A DNA stretch of 64,000 nt from Isochrysis galbana (lineage: Eukaryota; Haptophyta; Isochrysidales; Isochrysidaceae): positions 2,619,070-2,683,069 of the forward strand of contig CM030934.1 in assembly GCA_018136815.1 (NCBI GenBank), written 5' to 3'. A program made the position numbers and the translations under genes. Under the pieces are notes generated by a model, which was given only the letters and a program-made list of their open reading frames with translations, did not search any database and was not told where the DNA came from. The first letter of the stretch is position 1. The number at the start of each line of letters is the position of its first letter. Below are positions 9,913 through 19,654 of the stretch, piece by piece.

Positions 9913-11063
9913 TCTTAACACCTAGTTGATTCTCGTGGGACTCGCTCGCTCGCTCGCTCGCTCGCCGCTTGCTACGCTTCTCTTCCTGCAAGGCCTCCCT
10001 CGCTCCTCGCTCACCTGCCGCAGAGCAGGTATGCAGCCGGCTGCCGGCTGCCGCCACGCCCTCCACCATCGCTTCCGCCTGGCCGCGAGCGCATACATAC
10101 CCTGACCCTGTGCCCGCGTTCGGATCGCCTTCGCGCCGCATGCGCCCTGCGATGCTGCTGCTGCATCGCACAGAGCACATGCGTTGCACGTGCGCAATGC
10201 TTGCACAGGGCCGCTGCTGCGCACCGCTGCACTGTCGCGGCTGCCTGCCCACGGACGCACACCCTTCATCTGCCGTTATGTCCCCTGTCTGCCGGATGCA
10301 CGCGCGCGCGCGCGCCACGAGTGCAGCGGAACGCCAGCACCAGTACGATGCAGCGGCAGCATTGCAGCGGGCTGGTCGTCTATCAGCCATGCTACATGCT
10401 ACACCATCGCTGCCACATGGTTGCGATGCCCTGCCCTACCCCTAACCGTGCGCACCCCTGCCCACCCCCTGTGTACCATTTGCACACCGCCTCCTGCACA
10501 CCATCTCCTACGCGCCCCCTCTTGCGCACCGCCTCCTGCGCGCCCCCTCCTGCGAACCGCCTTCTGCGCACCACCTGAATATTGCCTCACGTGCGACACA
10601 CACACACATACACACAAATGGAGAGGGAGAGGGGGAGAGCGCGCATGTGCGCGTGTACAAGATAGAGAATGAGAGAGAGGACAGAGAGAATGAGAGGAGG
10701 GGAGAGATGATGTGAGAGGAGGGGAGAGAAAGACAGTGAGAGGCAGAGTGGGAGTAGGGCCAGGGCCGGGAGGAAGAGGGAGAGGGAGAGGGGAGGAGGG
10801 AGGGACAGAGAGAGGGAGCAGGGGAGGGAGAGGTTGTTTGGCACAGCCTCCGCCCACACTCTGCCTTGTGCGCGCCGACAAAGACAGAGGGAGGGAGAGA
10901 GTGACAACGAGGGAGAGAGGGAAGGGGGGGCGCCGTCTGCTTGCACACTGCTTGCACACTGCCTGCCTGCCTGCTGTTGCATTGGGGTGGTGCTTGGCAA
11001 TTGCCCGCCGTGTGCCAAGGCCGTTTCTAAGCTCCTCCTTGCCACGCAGGCCTTGATTCAAAG
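9913..11063. repeat. Low-complexity stretch: (CTCG)n, GA-rich and CA tracts
   Basis: Contains (CTCG)n at about 9939-9966, a run of CCTCCTGCGCACC-like near-repeats (10490-10570), a CA tract (10597-10615), and a long GA/GGA-rich tract (10618-10930). The many overlapping ORFs are products of this composition. No gene is supported. Confidence 0.6.
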
Positions 11064-11505
11064 ATGGGCGACTTTAATGAGCAGCCATCATCGTGGGCTG
11101 CACAGAAGCGCAATGTCCTTCGCATATTTGAGTTGTGGCGTGAAGAGAACGGTGGAAGAAATCTGCTGCCGCGTCCATTCGCTGAGCTCCATGAGGATGA
11201 AGTGTGCAGGACAGAGGTCTTTGACAAATTTGCTGAGTACTTGGCTAGCACATACGTAATTGAGAGTGGCCGCAATAAAGGTGAGCACCTTGCTTTAGGT
11301 CCTGCCACCAATGATCTGCGCAGCATGATGAACATGGTCAGCGACAAGTTCAAAGCAACAGGGTCATACAAGACCAAGAACTTCCTGACGTGCCTAGATG
11401 TGAATGCTCGAACGGAGTCTGCGCTATGGTTCGGTGCATTATGCCGGAAAATGAAGCGGCACATCTATCAGCGTGCGATGGTAGCAGGTGATGAGATGGG
11501 GCACC
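11064..11505 (+). pseudogene. Fragment resembling a tyrosine-recombinase-type element protein
   Basis: ORF from ATG 11064 (MGDFNEQPSSW...), possibly joined to an upstream exon through the AG just before it. The segment from about residue 45 (FDKFAEYLASTYV...) to KNFLTCLDVNARTESALWFG and KRHIYQRAM is protein-like. Its layout recalls N-terminal parts of Crypton/DIRS-type recombinases. That assignment is from general resemblance only; no catalytic Arg/His/Tyr set is visible. The frame is cut near 11500, where LINE sequence begins, so the gene appears interrupted by a 5'-truncated LINE. Confidence 0.3.
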
Positions 11506-12270
11506 GGGGTAGAACATATAGCCGAGGCACTTCAGCGTAAAGACCGCAAACGCAAACGCCTCACGGGGCCGGCCAAATGGGAGGAAAAACTCCAAATACC
11601 GGGGGATACATGGGCGCACCTGGCGCGAATATACACCACGCCAATGGTAACGGCGAGGGACATGCACCTGCACTTCAAACATATTACACACAGGCGAGTG
11701 GGCACATACAACCGCTTTCCAGACAGAGCCAACACGTGCCGCATTTGTGGGGAAACGGATGAGTCCTCGACACACCTAGGCGAATGCCCCGGGATAACCA
11801 ACATCCTAGGCGAACTGAATAAAATTGCACGATTCACGCCAGGACTAGAAAGGAGCAGGGAAGAAACCATTGTAGACAACCTATTCATCTACCCAAAAGG
11901 AGACGCCCCGAAAGCGATATGCGTACTGTACCTATTAGCGTGGAGATATATACTCACAGACTTCTATAGGATACATTACGACGGCATCAAATTCTCGGAA
12001 GAATCCATACTAATAAGAATAATAGAGAGATACACCATACTAAGTAAAGCACTCCTCTTCGCACAAGAAACCGACTCGGCGAGAACCGCCCAAGCGGGCA
12101 TGGGAAGACAGCCTAAAAAAAGGATAGACATGAACGACTTGAGACCCGTTTTCAACAGGAACGACAAAGGCGGTCTTAAGCCCAGCGCGGAGCTAGTGGA
12201 ACTTGCCTCCAAGCTGGGGATCGCACACGCTGTCGAGGGGACCACGGAGCAAGGGAACAAAGGAAATTGA
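11505..12270 (+). pseudogene. LINE ORF2 C-terminus, second LINE subfamily
   Basis: Open frame ending at TGA 12268-12270. It has a zf-RVT-like finger (CRICGETDESSTHLGEC) followed by LAWRYILTDFYRIHY, the same layout as the 2.8-kb LINE but clearly diverged. It also has a distinct lysine-rich C-terminus (MGRQPKKRIDM). The element is 5'-truncated: no endonuclease or RT palm is present. Inserted into the recombinase-like fragment upstream. Confidence 0.8.
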
Positions 12271-12580
12271 AACAACGATACACCTACCAAAGTCGCTGAT
12301 AGAGACAATGGAACCTGGATATAAACCAAACAAACAAAAAGCGACCAGACGGACACACTCGACAACAAAGACAATTCCAGAAGGCCTGCCCGGACCCCAC
12401 ACTCTAAACCAGGCCTCAGGTAGCGCACCGAGGCCGGACCCCGGAAACCGAAGAAAAAGGAAAGAAGGGGGGGGCAGGGGAAGAGGTGGAGGGAGGGATG
12501 ATAAGGGCGGTGTAGATAGCGAAGGGAAGTCCCATAAATAGTAGGTGTGTAGCCCTGAATCTTCAGAAGTTTTTTTTTTG
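12271..12580 (+). mobile_element. 3' UTR of second LINE subfamily, ending in GAATCTTCAGAAG plus T10
   Basis: Non-coding tail after the ORF2 stop, ending in a short hairpin (CTTCAGAAG) and a run of ten T at 12569-12580. Unlike the TTTAAGAAG tail of the first subfamily, it matches the minus-strand motif at 50445-50471. Confidence 0.6.
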
Positions 12581-12947
12581 GTCTGTGCGACTTTTAAGAG
12601 GAATATCGAGTATTACGTGGGTGGGTGGGTGGCGCTCCGGAGCTTCGGCGGCCGCTCCGGAACTCTGGATTTTTGGGGGTTTGGGTTTTAGCTCGAGACA
12701 TCCGCGATGGTCTCTTCTTCGTATCTTCGTGCCGGAATCCGTGTCGCGCAGGCAGGGGGAGAGGCGGGGCACGCACGGCGCAGGGTGCGAGGTCCGAGTG
12801 CTGCTCCGGAGCAGCCTGCACCTCTGTTTCATATGCTATACTCCCAGTTTCTTCTCTCGTCGACCCCTCTCTCCACCGCCGCTCCTCTCTCTATCCCCCC
12901 CCCCCCCCCCCCCCCGCCTGCCGCTTGCGCCGCCGCTCTCAGTGTCC

Positions 12948-13607
12948 ATGGGTTTCTCGACTCTTCCGGCCGACGTGCACAGCCTGTGCTCGAAGACCTT
13001 GCAGTTTGGTGGCCGGACCGCAGGCCGCATCCGCATCGTTGACAGGCGCGATCCCAAACAGAAGAACTTGACGGTGCGCGTCATCCACGAACAAGGCGCT
13101 AGATATTTGCGCTTCACACTTGTGCAGGTTGGAGTTCGAGTGGGTGAGGAGCTGCGGAAAGTCAACGTCGAGTTCCCAGGCAACTCGCAGTTTCCAATCG
13201 GCAGAGATGGATACGTCAGCCTGGCAGGTCTCAACTTTCCACTCTGGCTGTATAACATGGCAGACCGTTCAACCAACCAGCCTCGTGGCTTTAAGCGAAG
13301 GCACAAGCGGTTCTGGATTCACTTCCAGCTTGAGACCGCCACTGGCGTGCCGATCGGTGCGCCGATTCGCAAGAAGGTGAAGACTGCCCGCGCTCGCGAT
13401 TGCGACAACGACAAAGGTTATGAATCGCCAGACGTGAGTGAGAACGAGGACGATGAGCTGGGCGAATTGACCTTGGCCATACACGAGCTTTCTTCGGCTG
13501 AAGTGTTCGAGCTCTGCTACTCAACCGACTTGATTGAGATCGTGGAAGACCAGCTGTCTGATAGGGCCTCGTGCATCAACGACCTCTCTAGAGCCGTTTC
13601 GATCTGA
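12948..13607 (+). CDS. Family A protein, IR2 version (219 aa)
   Basis: ATG at 12948-12950, stop at 13605-13607. Colinear with the IR1 family A protein. It keeps the conserved core (FGGRTAGRI, HEQGARYLRFTLVQVGVRVG) and the basic KRRHKR and RKKVK patches. The acidic tail is longer and altered (ENEDDELGELTL, IHELSSAEVFELC). A run of about 17 C precedes the ATG and the same leader motif lies upstream. No family B gene follows in convergent orientation here; a LINE sits in the 3' flank instead. Confidence 0.6.
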   Translation: MGFSTLPADVHSLCSKTLQFGGRTAGRIRIVDRRDPKQKNLTVRVIHEQGARYLRFTLVQVGVRVGEELRKVNVEFPGNSQFPIGRDGYVSLAGLNFPLWLYNMADRSTNQPRGFKRRHKRFWIHFQLETATGVPIGAPIRKKVKTARARDCDNDKGYESPDVSENEDDELGELTLAIHELSSAEVFELCYSTDLIEIVEDQLSDRASCINDLSRAVSI

Positions 13608-14115
13608 AGGAACGATGAGTCAAGTGGGCGTAGTTGTGTATCGTTTTGCGCGTAGGTAAATGCAGCTGGGCGCATCTCAACAAGCTCCATACGAACAGTT
13701 TTTGCTGCTAGCGACAGGGGGGTACTTGGTGCCGAATAGGGTGCTACACGCAGAAACGTGAACGACCGATGCGAGGTATGTGCGTATGGCCCTCTGAGTC
13801 AGTGCAATAGGACGGATATCAATGCACTAGCGGCTCCAATCGTTAGCATGGCTAGCACCGGGAGCCAGGCTTGAATATGAACTTCATTGGCGAGCAAAGG
13901 TTGTGTGGGGGTAGAGTTGCAAGTGGGGTTCAAAGCTGCGAGCGCTTTGAGAAGCCTGTCATCACATCAATTTTTACATTCAGGCCCACAAAGGGTGCAA
14001 AGCACGACGAGAGAATCGTCTCTACGGTGCCCTCGTGGAGTGCGTGCGAGTAGAAACACGGATGGAAATGAACCTTTATCGCGACTGGAGGTGGGATGAC
14101 GGTGCTTCAAATTTC
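13608..14115. other. Family A 3' flank (target of the LINE insertion)
   Basis: Shares stretches with the A/B intergenic region of IR1 (for example the GAGCCAGGCTTGA and TTCATTGGCGAGCAAAG parts) and so is a diverged version of it. No gene supported. Confidence 0.5.
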
Positions 14116-14433
14116 AGCGCTTGCCAGAACTTGAAAAGAAAATCTTCTTAAAAATCCCCGCTACGCGTGCGGCTTGGTGCAGTGTGCTTATGTACCTCCC
14201 TACTACCCTACCTTAACCCCTAACAACCCCCTCCCCCTTCCTCAGTTCCCTCTTTAGCGGGGCCGCTGGTTCTAGGGAGGCCGCGCGCGCTGCTTCGGCC
14301 GGGAGTTGGAGAGAAGGGGGCGGGAGACCGTGGCTCGTCCCTTGATCTAGTTTCGACTCGGGCTTCCCTCCTTTATATGTCGTGGGATCGTTATTGATAG
14401 CCGTTGTGGTTTCTACTAAGAGGTTTAGCTACC

Positions 14434-14658
14434 CTAGGTGATGTTCCGTATGTCCAGACCTCTCGCCGCCTGCAAGAGGTCCTCTGATGTTCCTTGGTTG
14501 AAATCTTTGTCTACGGTGTACAGAGGACTTATCATTTTCCGAATATGTTTATTGCTCGGGGCGTGTAGCCCCATGTTCTCGCGTTGTTTTTTTAACCTCT
14601 GAAAGAATCCTACCTTCGCCGTTACTAATAGGTGGTATCTCGTAAGGATCGTTTTCAA
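14434..14658 (-). pseudogene. LINE ORF2 C-terminus (last 74 codons)
   Basis: Encodes TRYHLLVTAKVGFFQRLKKQ through ...LLQAARGLDIRNIT and a stop at 14434, nearly identical to the ends of the 2.8-kb and 50.8-kb LINE copies. The upstream part of the domain (DFYNIQYGNADGRSV) is displaced to 15605-15660 by the insertion at 14659-15604. Confidence 0.75.
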
Positions 14659-15604
14659 TAGTAATCTAACTAAGCATTAGTACCACTACCACTACTCTCA
14701 CTAGCCCGGTACTAACAGGACAGCCCTCAGCGCACCTGCCCGTCCACCTTGGCGCGTGTTGTTGCCACAGATACATACACCTATGCACCCCTCCACATCT
14801 CCCCCCTCGCAAGCCCCCGGCTCCCATTCTAACTCCCCACAAGTTAAAATGAGTGAAAACCCATTGAGGCGGACCGACCTACGTCGGGCGACTCTCCGGG
14901 AAAAAGCACCGGGGGGGGGGGAGGAACCTCTCGTCAACAAAGAGGATCGGCCCTTCCAGCTCGCGCCGTGAGCAGTTCTCGAGAAATAAACGACTGCGAG
15001 TCGAGTAGCCTGTGCCACCTTTAGGATACTCTCCTCGAGCTTGAGCCGCTCCCTTCTCTCTCCCGCCGCCCCCTACCCGTTTGCTAACGCAAACGGGGCC
15101 TGTTTCTAACCGCACTCCATCGGGGGGGGTGCAAAACCCCCCCTCTCCCTCTCTCCACTCTCTCCCTTCGTCGTCCCTGCGGCGCGTCGCCACGCGGCGC
15201 GCCCTGGCCTGCTCTCAGGGGCCCTTTGGGGGCTCCCAGGGGGCCAGCAAGGGCAGCTCAGGGGGCAGTGGAGGCTGGGGCTCAGCCCCTGGCCCCCCTT
15301 GCCTCTCCCTCTCCCACGCTCGCCTCGCTGGCCATGGGAGCCGCCCAGAGACACCTGTATGCCTGGCGACCAGGGACAGAGGGGAAGTCAGCTCGAGGGC
15401 AGGCCAGCGCGGGCGTGGGAGTGGGAGTGCGGCTCGCGGGCCGCGCCCCCGAAGGGTCTGGGCCAGATTGTTGAGTGCCCTGCCCCTGCCCAAGGGCAGG
15501 GGCTGGGGTTGATTGTACGGGCCCACCCCGGGGGGTGTCCGCGATGGTGTGAGGGGGGCGCGAGGCGCGAGGCCCCCATTGTCCCCCACTTATAAAAGTA
15601 GGTT
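14659..15604. mobile_element. 946-bp insertion with 17-bp target-site duplication
   Basis: Flanked by two copies of GTAAGGATCGTTTTCAA (14642-14658 and 15605-15621), and removing it restores the LINE ORF2 frame. One end reads TAGTAATCTAACTAAGCATT..., the other ...CACTTATAAAAGTAGGTT. Interior is GC-rich with large ORFs that lack protein features. Head-like segments (GCATTAGTACCACTAC...CTAGCCCGGTACTAAC) recur at 17041-17167, partly at 28630 and, reversed, at 31500-31590. The TSD length fits a retroposed (LINE-mobilised, SINE-like) element. Confidence 0.65.
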
Positions 15605-16022
15605 GTAAGGATCGTTTTCAAGATTGACCTAACGGACCTACCGTCCGCGTTACCATACTGAATGTTGTAAAAGTGGTGGCAGTGGCAGCAGTGCTGCCAC
15701 CCACCGTGGGGAGTCCTTGTTGGGGTGGCATGGCGACAGAGGCAGGCGGCATGGCCAGAGGCTGGCTCTGTTGTTCTGCTGGGAACAGGACTCTGCCTGT
15801 TCCCTGCTTCTGGGGGTGTTGAGGAGGCGATGGCGGGAGGATCATTTCGACGTCGCTGTCAGTGAGGGGGGCAGCCTGCGAGCGCTTCGTCTCCGGCGGC
15901 TTGGGGCGGCCTCGGTGGGGCGTCGTGGCGGCGGGGGGCTGGGAGGTGGGAGCGGTCGGCGCGCGCTCCATCGCGAAAACTATAACAATAACAATAGTTT
16001 TGAGCGCTTGCCAGAACTTGAA

Positions 16023-16283
16023 CTCGTCCATTGAAGGATTTGTGTCATTGTCATTGTGGTGATTATCACGTCTTCCTGTTGCCTGTTGTGCATTCAGTCC
16101 ATCAATTAACTTTATGCTATTGTTGGTGCAATTGTGGATTGATTGATTGTGGCCATCGTCGAATAATCAATGTGAAAAAAGGGGGGTGGGCGTTAGCCAC
16201 CGATAGCGGCGGGTGGTGCAGCAGGTACGCCGGCTAGTAAAGCACGACTTCTTAAGAGTTTTGAACCTAGCACTCGAACAGGG
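16023..16283. other. Continuation of the A/B intergenic sequence
   Basis: After the LINE target duplication, the sequence again matches the family A-family B intergenic region (GTCATTGTCATTGTGGTG at 6950-6970, and the ATCAATTAAC region near 7125). This confirms that the LINE inserted into that region. No gene. Confidence 0.5.
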
Positions 16284-16690
16284 ATGCCTGAACATATCTA
16301 TTATCTATCTATGAGGGAAGGGGACATAATACTATTATACAAAAAAGGGGATACACGAGACCCCAGAAACTATAGACCCATCACGCTACTACAGAGCGAC
16401 TATAAAATTCTAGCCAAAATACTCACCAACAGATTGAAAACGGGTTTCGAAAGACCAACTTGGCTTCGTCCCTAAACGCCTCATAGATAGGCGAAGCCAC
16501 CCAACTCCTACAACTAACGCACGCGTATCTAGACGAAACGGGCGAGCCGGGACTCCTACTAGCGCTCGACTGGCAGAAAGCCTTCGACAGAGTTAACTGG
16601 GAATTCTATCATCTAGTTCTCGAGAAACTAAAATTCGGAGGGAGCTTCCGAAGGTACGCGAAATCCATCACAAACTCCGAAGTCCGAAGC
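16284..16690 (+). pseudogene. LINE reverse transcriptase fragment (RT fingers)
   Basis: One frame reads GDIILLYKKGDTRDPRNYRP and then ITLLQSDYKILAKILTNRL, the typical start of a non-LTR RT domain. It is broken by a stop after WLRP at about 16475. Other frames continue with ALDWQKAFDRVNWEFYH, the next conserved RT block (ALD, AFD.V.W). Several frameshifts are needed, so it is a relic. No YADD box remains. Confidence 0.75.
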
Positions 16691-16693
16691 TAA

Positions 16694-16716
16694 ACCCATT
16701 AAAAAAAAACTTCTTA
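16694..16716 (-). repeat. Retroelement-type 3' end motif
   Basis: Minus strand: GAATATTAAGAAGTTTTTTT, the same hairpin-plus-T-run signature as other LINE tails in the window. It marks a truncated element end between the LINE RT relic and the gypsy RT relic. Confidence 0.35.
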
Positions 16717-16837
16717 ATATTCTCACCCCACGCGCGGCTTTGCACAAACTTTCTCGCAGCCACGCACGCCGCGTTCCTTCCCACTCCCTCCACTTGCCTC
16801 TCGGCTACTCCCCTCGTGCACTACGTAGGGGCTCGGT

Positions 16838-17031
16838 GGACGGTGGACGGGTACCGCCTGAACTGCTTTCTTGGGGTCCATCTCTAGGCCACGTCGGGAG
16901 ACAATGTGGCCCAGGTACTCTCCCTTGATCGCGAAGAGGAGGCACTTCGTCGCCTTGCACGACAGCCCCGCCCAACGCTAGCGTTCGAGTACGAGATCGA
17001 GGCGGTGGAGCATCTGCTCGAACGAGGCCTA
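16838..17031 (-). pseudogene. Ty3/gypsy reverse transcriptase relic
   Basis: Reading the minus strand downward from about 17029, FEQMLHRLDLVLER is followed by an in-frame stop. It then continues RWAGLSCKATKCLLFAIKGE and YLGHIVSRRGLEMDPKKAVQ. This is the RT palm-to-thumb region of Ty3/gypsy LTR elements (Kc.F......YLGH.VS..G...dP.K). Only about 65 codons remain and the in-frame TAG shows decay. No integrase, protease or LTR was found next to it. Confidence 0.7.
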
Positions 17032-17040
17032 TAATCTATC

Positions 17041-17167
17041 TGAGCATTAGTACCACTACTCTCACTAGCCCGGTACTAACACGACAGCCCTCAGCGCACC
17101 TGCCCGTACACCTTGGCGCGTGCTGTTGTCACAGATACATACTCCTATGCACCCTTCCACATCTCGA
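17041..17167 (+). mobile_element. Head segment of the 946-bp insertion family
   Basis: Matches 14686-14803 (GCATTAGTACCACTAC... to ...CCTTCCACATCTC) in the same orientation. At 17168 it joins the inverted copy of the element interior, so two copies lie head-to-inverted-interior at the IR2 centre. Confidence 0.6.
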
Positions 17168-17943
17168 GCCGCACTCCCACTCCCACGCCCGCGCTGGCCT
17201 GCCCTCGAGCTGACTTCCCCTCTGTCCCTGGTCGCCAGGCATACAGGTGTCTCTGGGCGGCTCCCATGGCCAGCGAGGCGAGCGTGGGAGAGGGAGAGGC
17301 AAGGGGGGCCAGGGGCTGAGCCCCAGCCTCCACTGCCCCCTGAGCTGCCCTTGCTGGCCCCCTGGGAGCCCCCAAAGGGCCCCTGAGAGCAGGCCAGGGC
17401 GCGCCGCGTGGCGACGCGCCGCAGGGACGACGAAGGGAGAGAGTGGAGAGAGGGAGAGGGGGGGTTTTGCACCCCCCCCGATGGAGTGCGGTTAGAAACA
17501 GGCCCCGTTTGCGTTAGCAAACGGGTAGGGGGCGGCGGGAGAGAGAAGGGAGCGGCTCAAGCTCGAGGAGAGTATCCTAAAGGTGGCACAGGCTACTCGA
17601 CTCGCAGTCGTTTATTTCTCGAGAACTGCTCACGGCGCGAGCTGGAAGGGCCGATCCTCTTTGTTGACGAGAGGTTCCTCCCCCCCCCCCCGGTGCTTTT
17701 TCCCGGAGAGTCGCCCGACGTAGGTCGGTCCGCCTCAATGGGTTTTCACTCATTTTAACTTGTGGGGAGTTAGAATGGGAGCCGGGGGCTTGCGAGGGGG
17801 GAGATGTGGAGGGGTGCATAGGTGTATGTATCTGTGGCAACAACACGCGCCAAGGTGGACGGGCAGGTGCGCTGAGGGCTGTCCTGTTAGTACCGGGCTA
17901 GTGAGAGTAGTGGTAGTGGTACTAATGCTTAGTTAGATTACTA

Positions 17944-18487
17944 TTGAAAACGATCCTTACGAGATACCACCTATTAGTAACGGCGAAGGTAGGATTCTTT
18001 CAGAGGTTAAAAAAACAACGCGAGAACATGGGGCTACACGCCCCGAGCAATAAACATATTCGGAAAATGATAAGTCCTCTGTACACCGTAGACAAAGATT
18101 TCAACCAAGGAACATCAGAGGACCTCTTGCAGGCGGCGAGAGGTCTGGACATACGGAACATCACCTAGGGTAGCTAAACCTCTTAGTAGAAACCACAACG
18201 GCTATCAATAACGATCCCACGACATATAAAGGAGGGAAGCCCGAGTCGAAACTAGATCAAGGGACGAGCCACGGTCTCCCGCCCCCTTCTCTCCAACTCC
18301 CGGCCGAAGCAGCGCGCGCGGCCTCCCTAGAACCAGCGGCCCCGCTAAAGAGGGAACTGAGGAAGGGGGAGGGGGTTGTTAGGGGTTAAGGTAGGGTAGT
18401 AGGGAGGTACATAAGCACACTGCACCAAGCCGCACGCGTAGCGGGGATTTTTAAGAAGATTTTCTTTTCAAGTTCTGGCAAGCGCTG
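17944..18487 (+). mobile_element. Copied LINE ORF2 C-terminus, 3' UTR and target duplication
   Basis: 17944-18168 encodes the same 74-residue ORF2 tail as 14434-14658. 18169-18465 is the 3' UTR ending TTTTTAAGAAGATTTTCTT, followed by TTCAAGTTCTGGCAAGCGCT. Because it lies inside the IR2 arm it is a duplicate of one insertion, not a second event. Confidence 0.75.
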
Positions 18488-18994
18488 AAATTTGAAGCAC
18501 CGTCATCCCACCTCCAGTCGCGATAAAGGTTCATTTCCATCCGTGTTTCTACTCGCACGCACTCCACGAGGGCACCGTAGAGACGATTCTCTCGTCGTGC
18601 TTTGCACCCTTTGTGGGCCTGAATGTAAAAATTGATGTGATGACAGGCTTCTCAAAGCGCTCGCAGCTTTGAACCCCACTTGCAACTCTACCCCCACACA
18701 ACCTTTGCTCGCCAATGAAGTTCATATTCAAGCCTGGCTCCCGGTGCTAGCCATGCTAACGATTGGAGCCGCTAGTGCATTGATATCCGTCCTATTGCAC
18801 TGACTCAGAGGGCCATACGCACATACCTCGCATCGGTCGTTCACGTTTCTGCGTGTAGCACCCTATTCGGCACCAAGTACCCCCCTGTCGCTAGCAGCAA
18901 AAACTGTTCGTATGGAGCTTGTTGAGATGCGCCCAGCTGCATTTACCTACGCGCAAAACGATACACAACTACGCCCACTTGACTCATCGTTCCT

Positions 18995-19654
18995 TCAGAT
19001 CGAAACGGCTCTAGAGAGGTCGTTGATGCACGAGGCCCTATCAGACAGCTGGTCTTCCACGATCTCAATCAAGTCGGTTGAGTAGCAGAGCTCGAACACT
19101 TCAGCCGAAGAAAGCTCGTGTATGGCCAAGGTCAATTCGCCCAGCTCATCGTCCTCGTTCTCACTCACGTCTGGCGATTCATAACCTTTGTCGTTGTCGC
19201 AATCGCGAGCGCGGGCAGTCTTCACCTTCTTGCGAATCGGCGCACCGATCGGCACGCCAGTGGCGGTCTCAAGCTGGAAGTGAATCCAGAACCGCTTGTG
19301 CCTTCGCTTAAAGCCACGAGGCTGGTTGGTTGAACGGTCTGCCATGTTATACAGCCAGAGTGGAAAGTTGAGACCTGCCAGGCTGACGTATCCATCTCTG
19401 CCGATTGGAAACTGCGAGTTGCCTGGGAACTCGACGTTGACTTTCCGCAGCTCCTCACCCACTCGAACTCCAACCTGCACAAGTGTGAAGCGCAAATATC
19501 TAGCGCCTTGTTCGTGGATGACGCGCACCGTCAAGTTCTTCTGTTTGGGATCGCGCCTGTCAACGATGCGGATGCGGCCTGCGGTCCGGCCACCAAACTG
19601 CAAGGTCTTCGAGCACAGGCTGTGCACGTCGGCCGGAAGAGTCGAGAAACCCAT
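18995..19654 (-). CDS. Family A protein, IR2 right-arm copy (219 aa)
   Basis: Same protein as 12948-13607 in reverse orientation; ATG at 19652-19654, stop at 18995. Here the gene is divergent from the family B gene at 20218. The two leaders are fused at about 19926, with only some 560 bp between the start codons, so they could share a bidirectional promoter region. In IR1 the two families are convergent, so this arrangement results from the rearrangement. Confidence 0.6.
   Translation of the reverse strand: MGFSTLPADVHSLCSKTLQFGGRTAGRIRIVDRRDPKQKNLTVRVIHEQGARYLRFTLVQVGVRVGEELRKVNVEFPGNSQFPIGRDGYVSLAGLNFPLWLYNMADRSTNQPRGFKRRHKRFWIHFQLETATGVPIGAPIRKKVKTARARDCDNDKGYESPDVSENEDDELGELTLAIHELSSAEVFELCYSTDLIEIVEDQLSDRASCINDLSRAVSI

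Larger units (their letters stand above)
12677..15430. repeat. IR2 left arm (long inverted repeat)
   Basis: Reverse complement of about 17171-19926; paired positions sum to 32602 (32601 towards the centre). The arm holds the family A gene, its 3' flank, a LINE 3' end and part of a 946-bp insertion. Predicted proteins in the two arms are identical. Outside the arm, left of 12677 is LINE tail and right of 19926 is the family B leader, so the arm was joined to different neighbours. Confidence 0.9.
14116..16022 (-). mobile_element. Internally deleted LINE copy with 20-bp target-site duplication
   Basis: Read on the minus strand, TTCAAGTTCTGGCAAGCGCT occurs at both ends (16003-16022 and 14116-14135), bracketing the element. 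Inside, in minus order, are the LINE leader (ACTATTGTTATAGTTTT), an ORF1 start (MERAPTAP..., ATG near 15974), a deletion junction near 15660, the ORF2 C-terminus (15605-15660 plus 14434-14658) and the 3' UTR (14136-14433). A separate 946-bp insertion interrupts it. The same 3' portion is copied in the right arm at 17944-18487. Confidence 0.75.
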
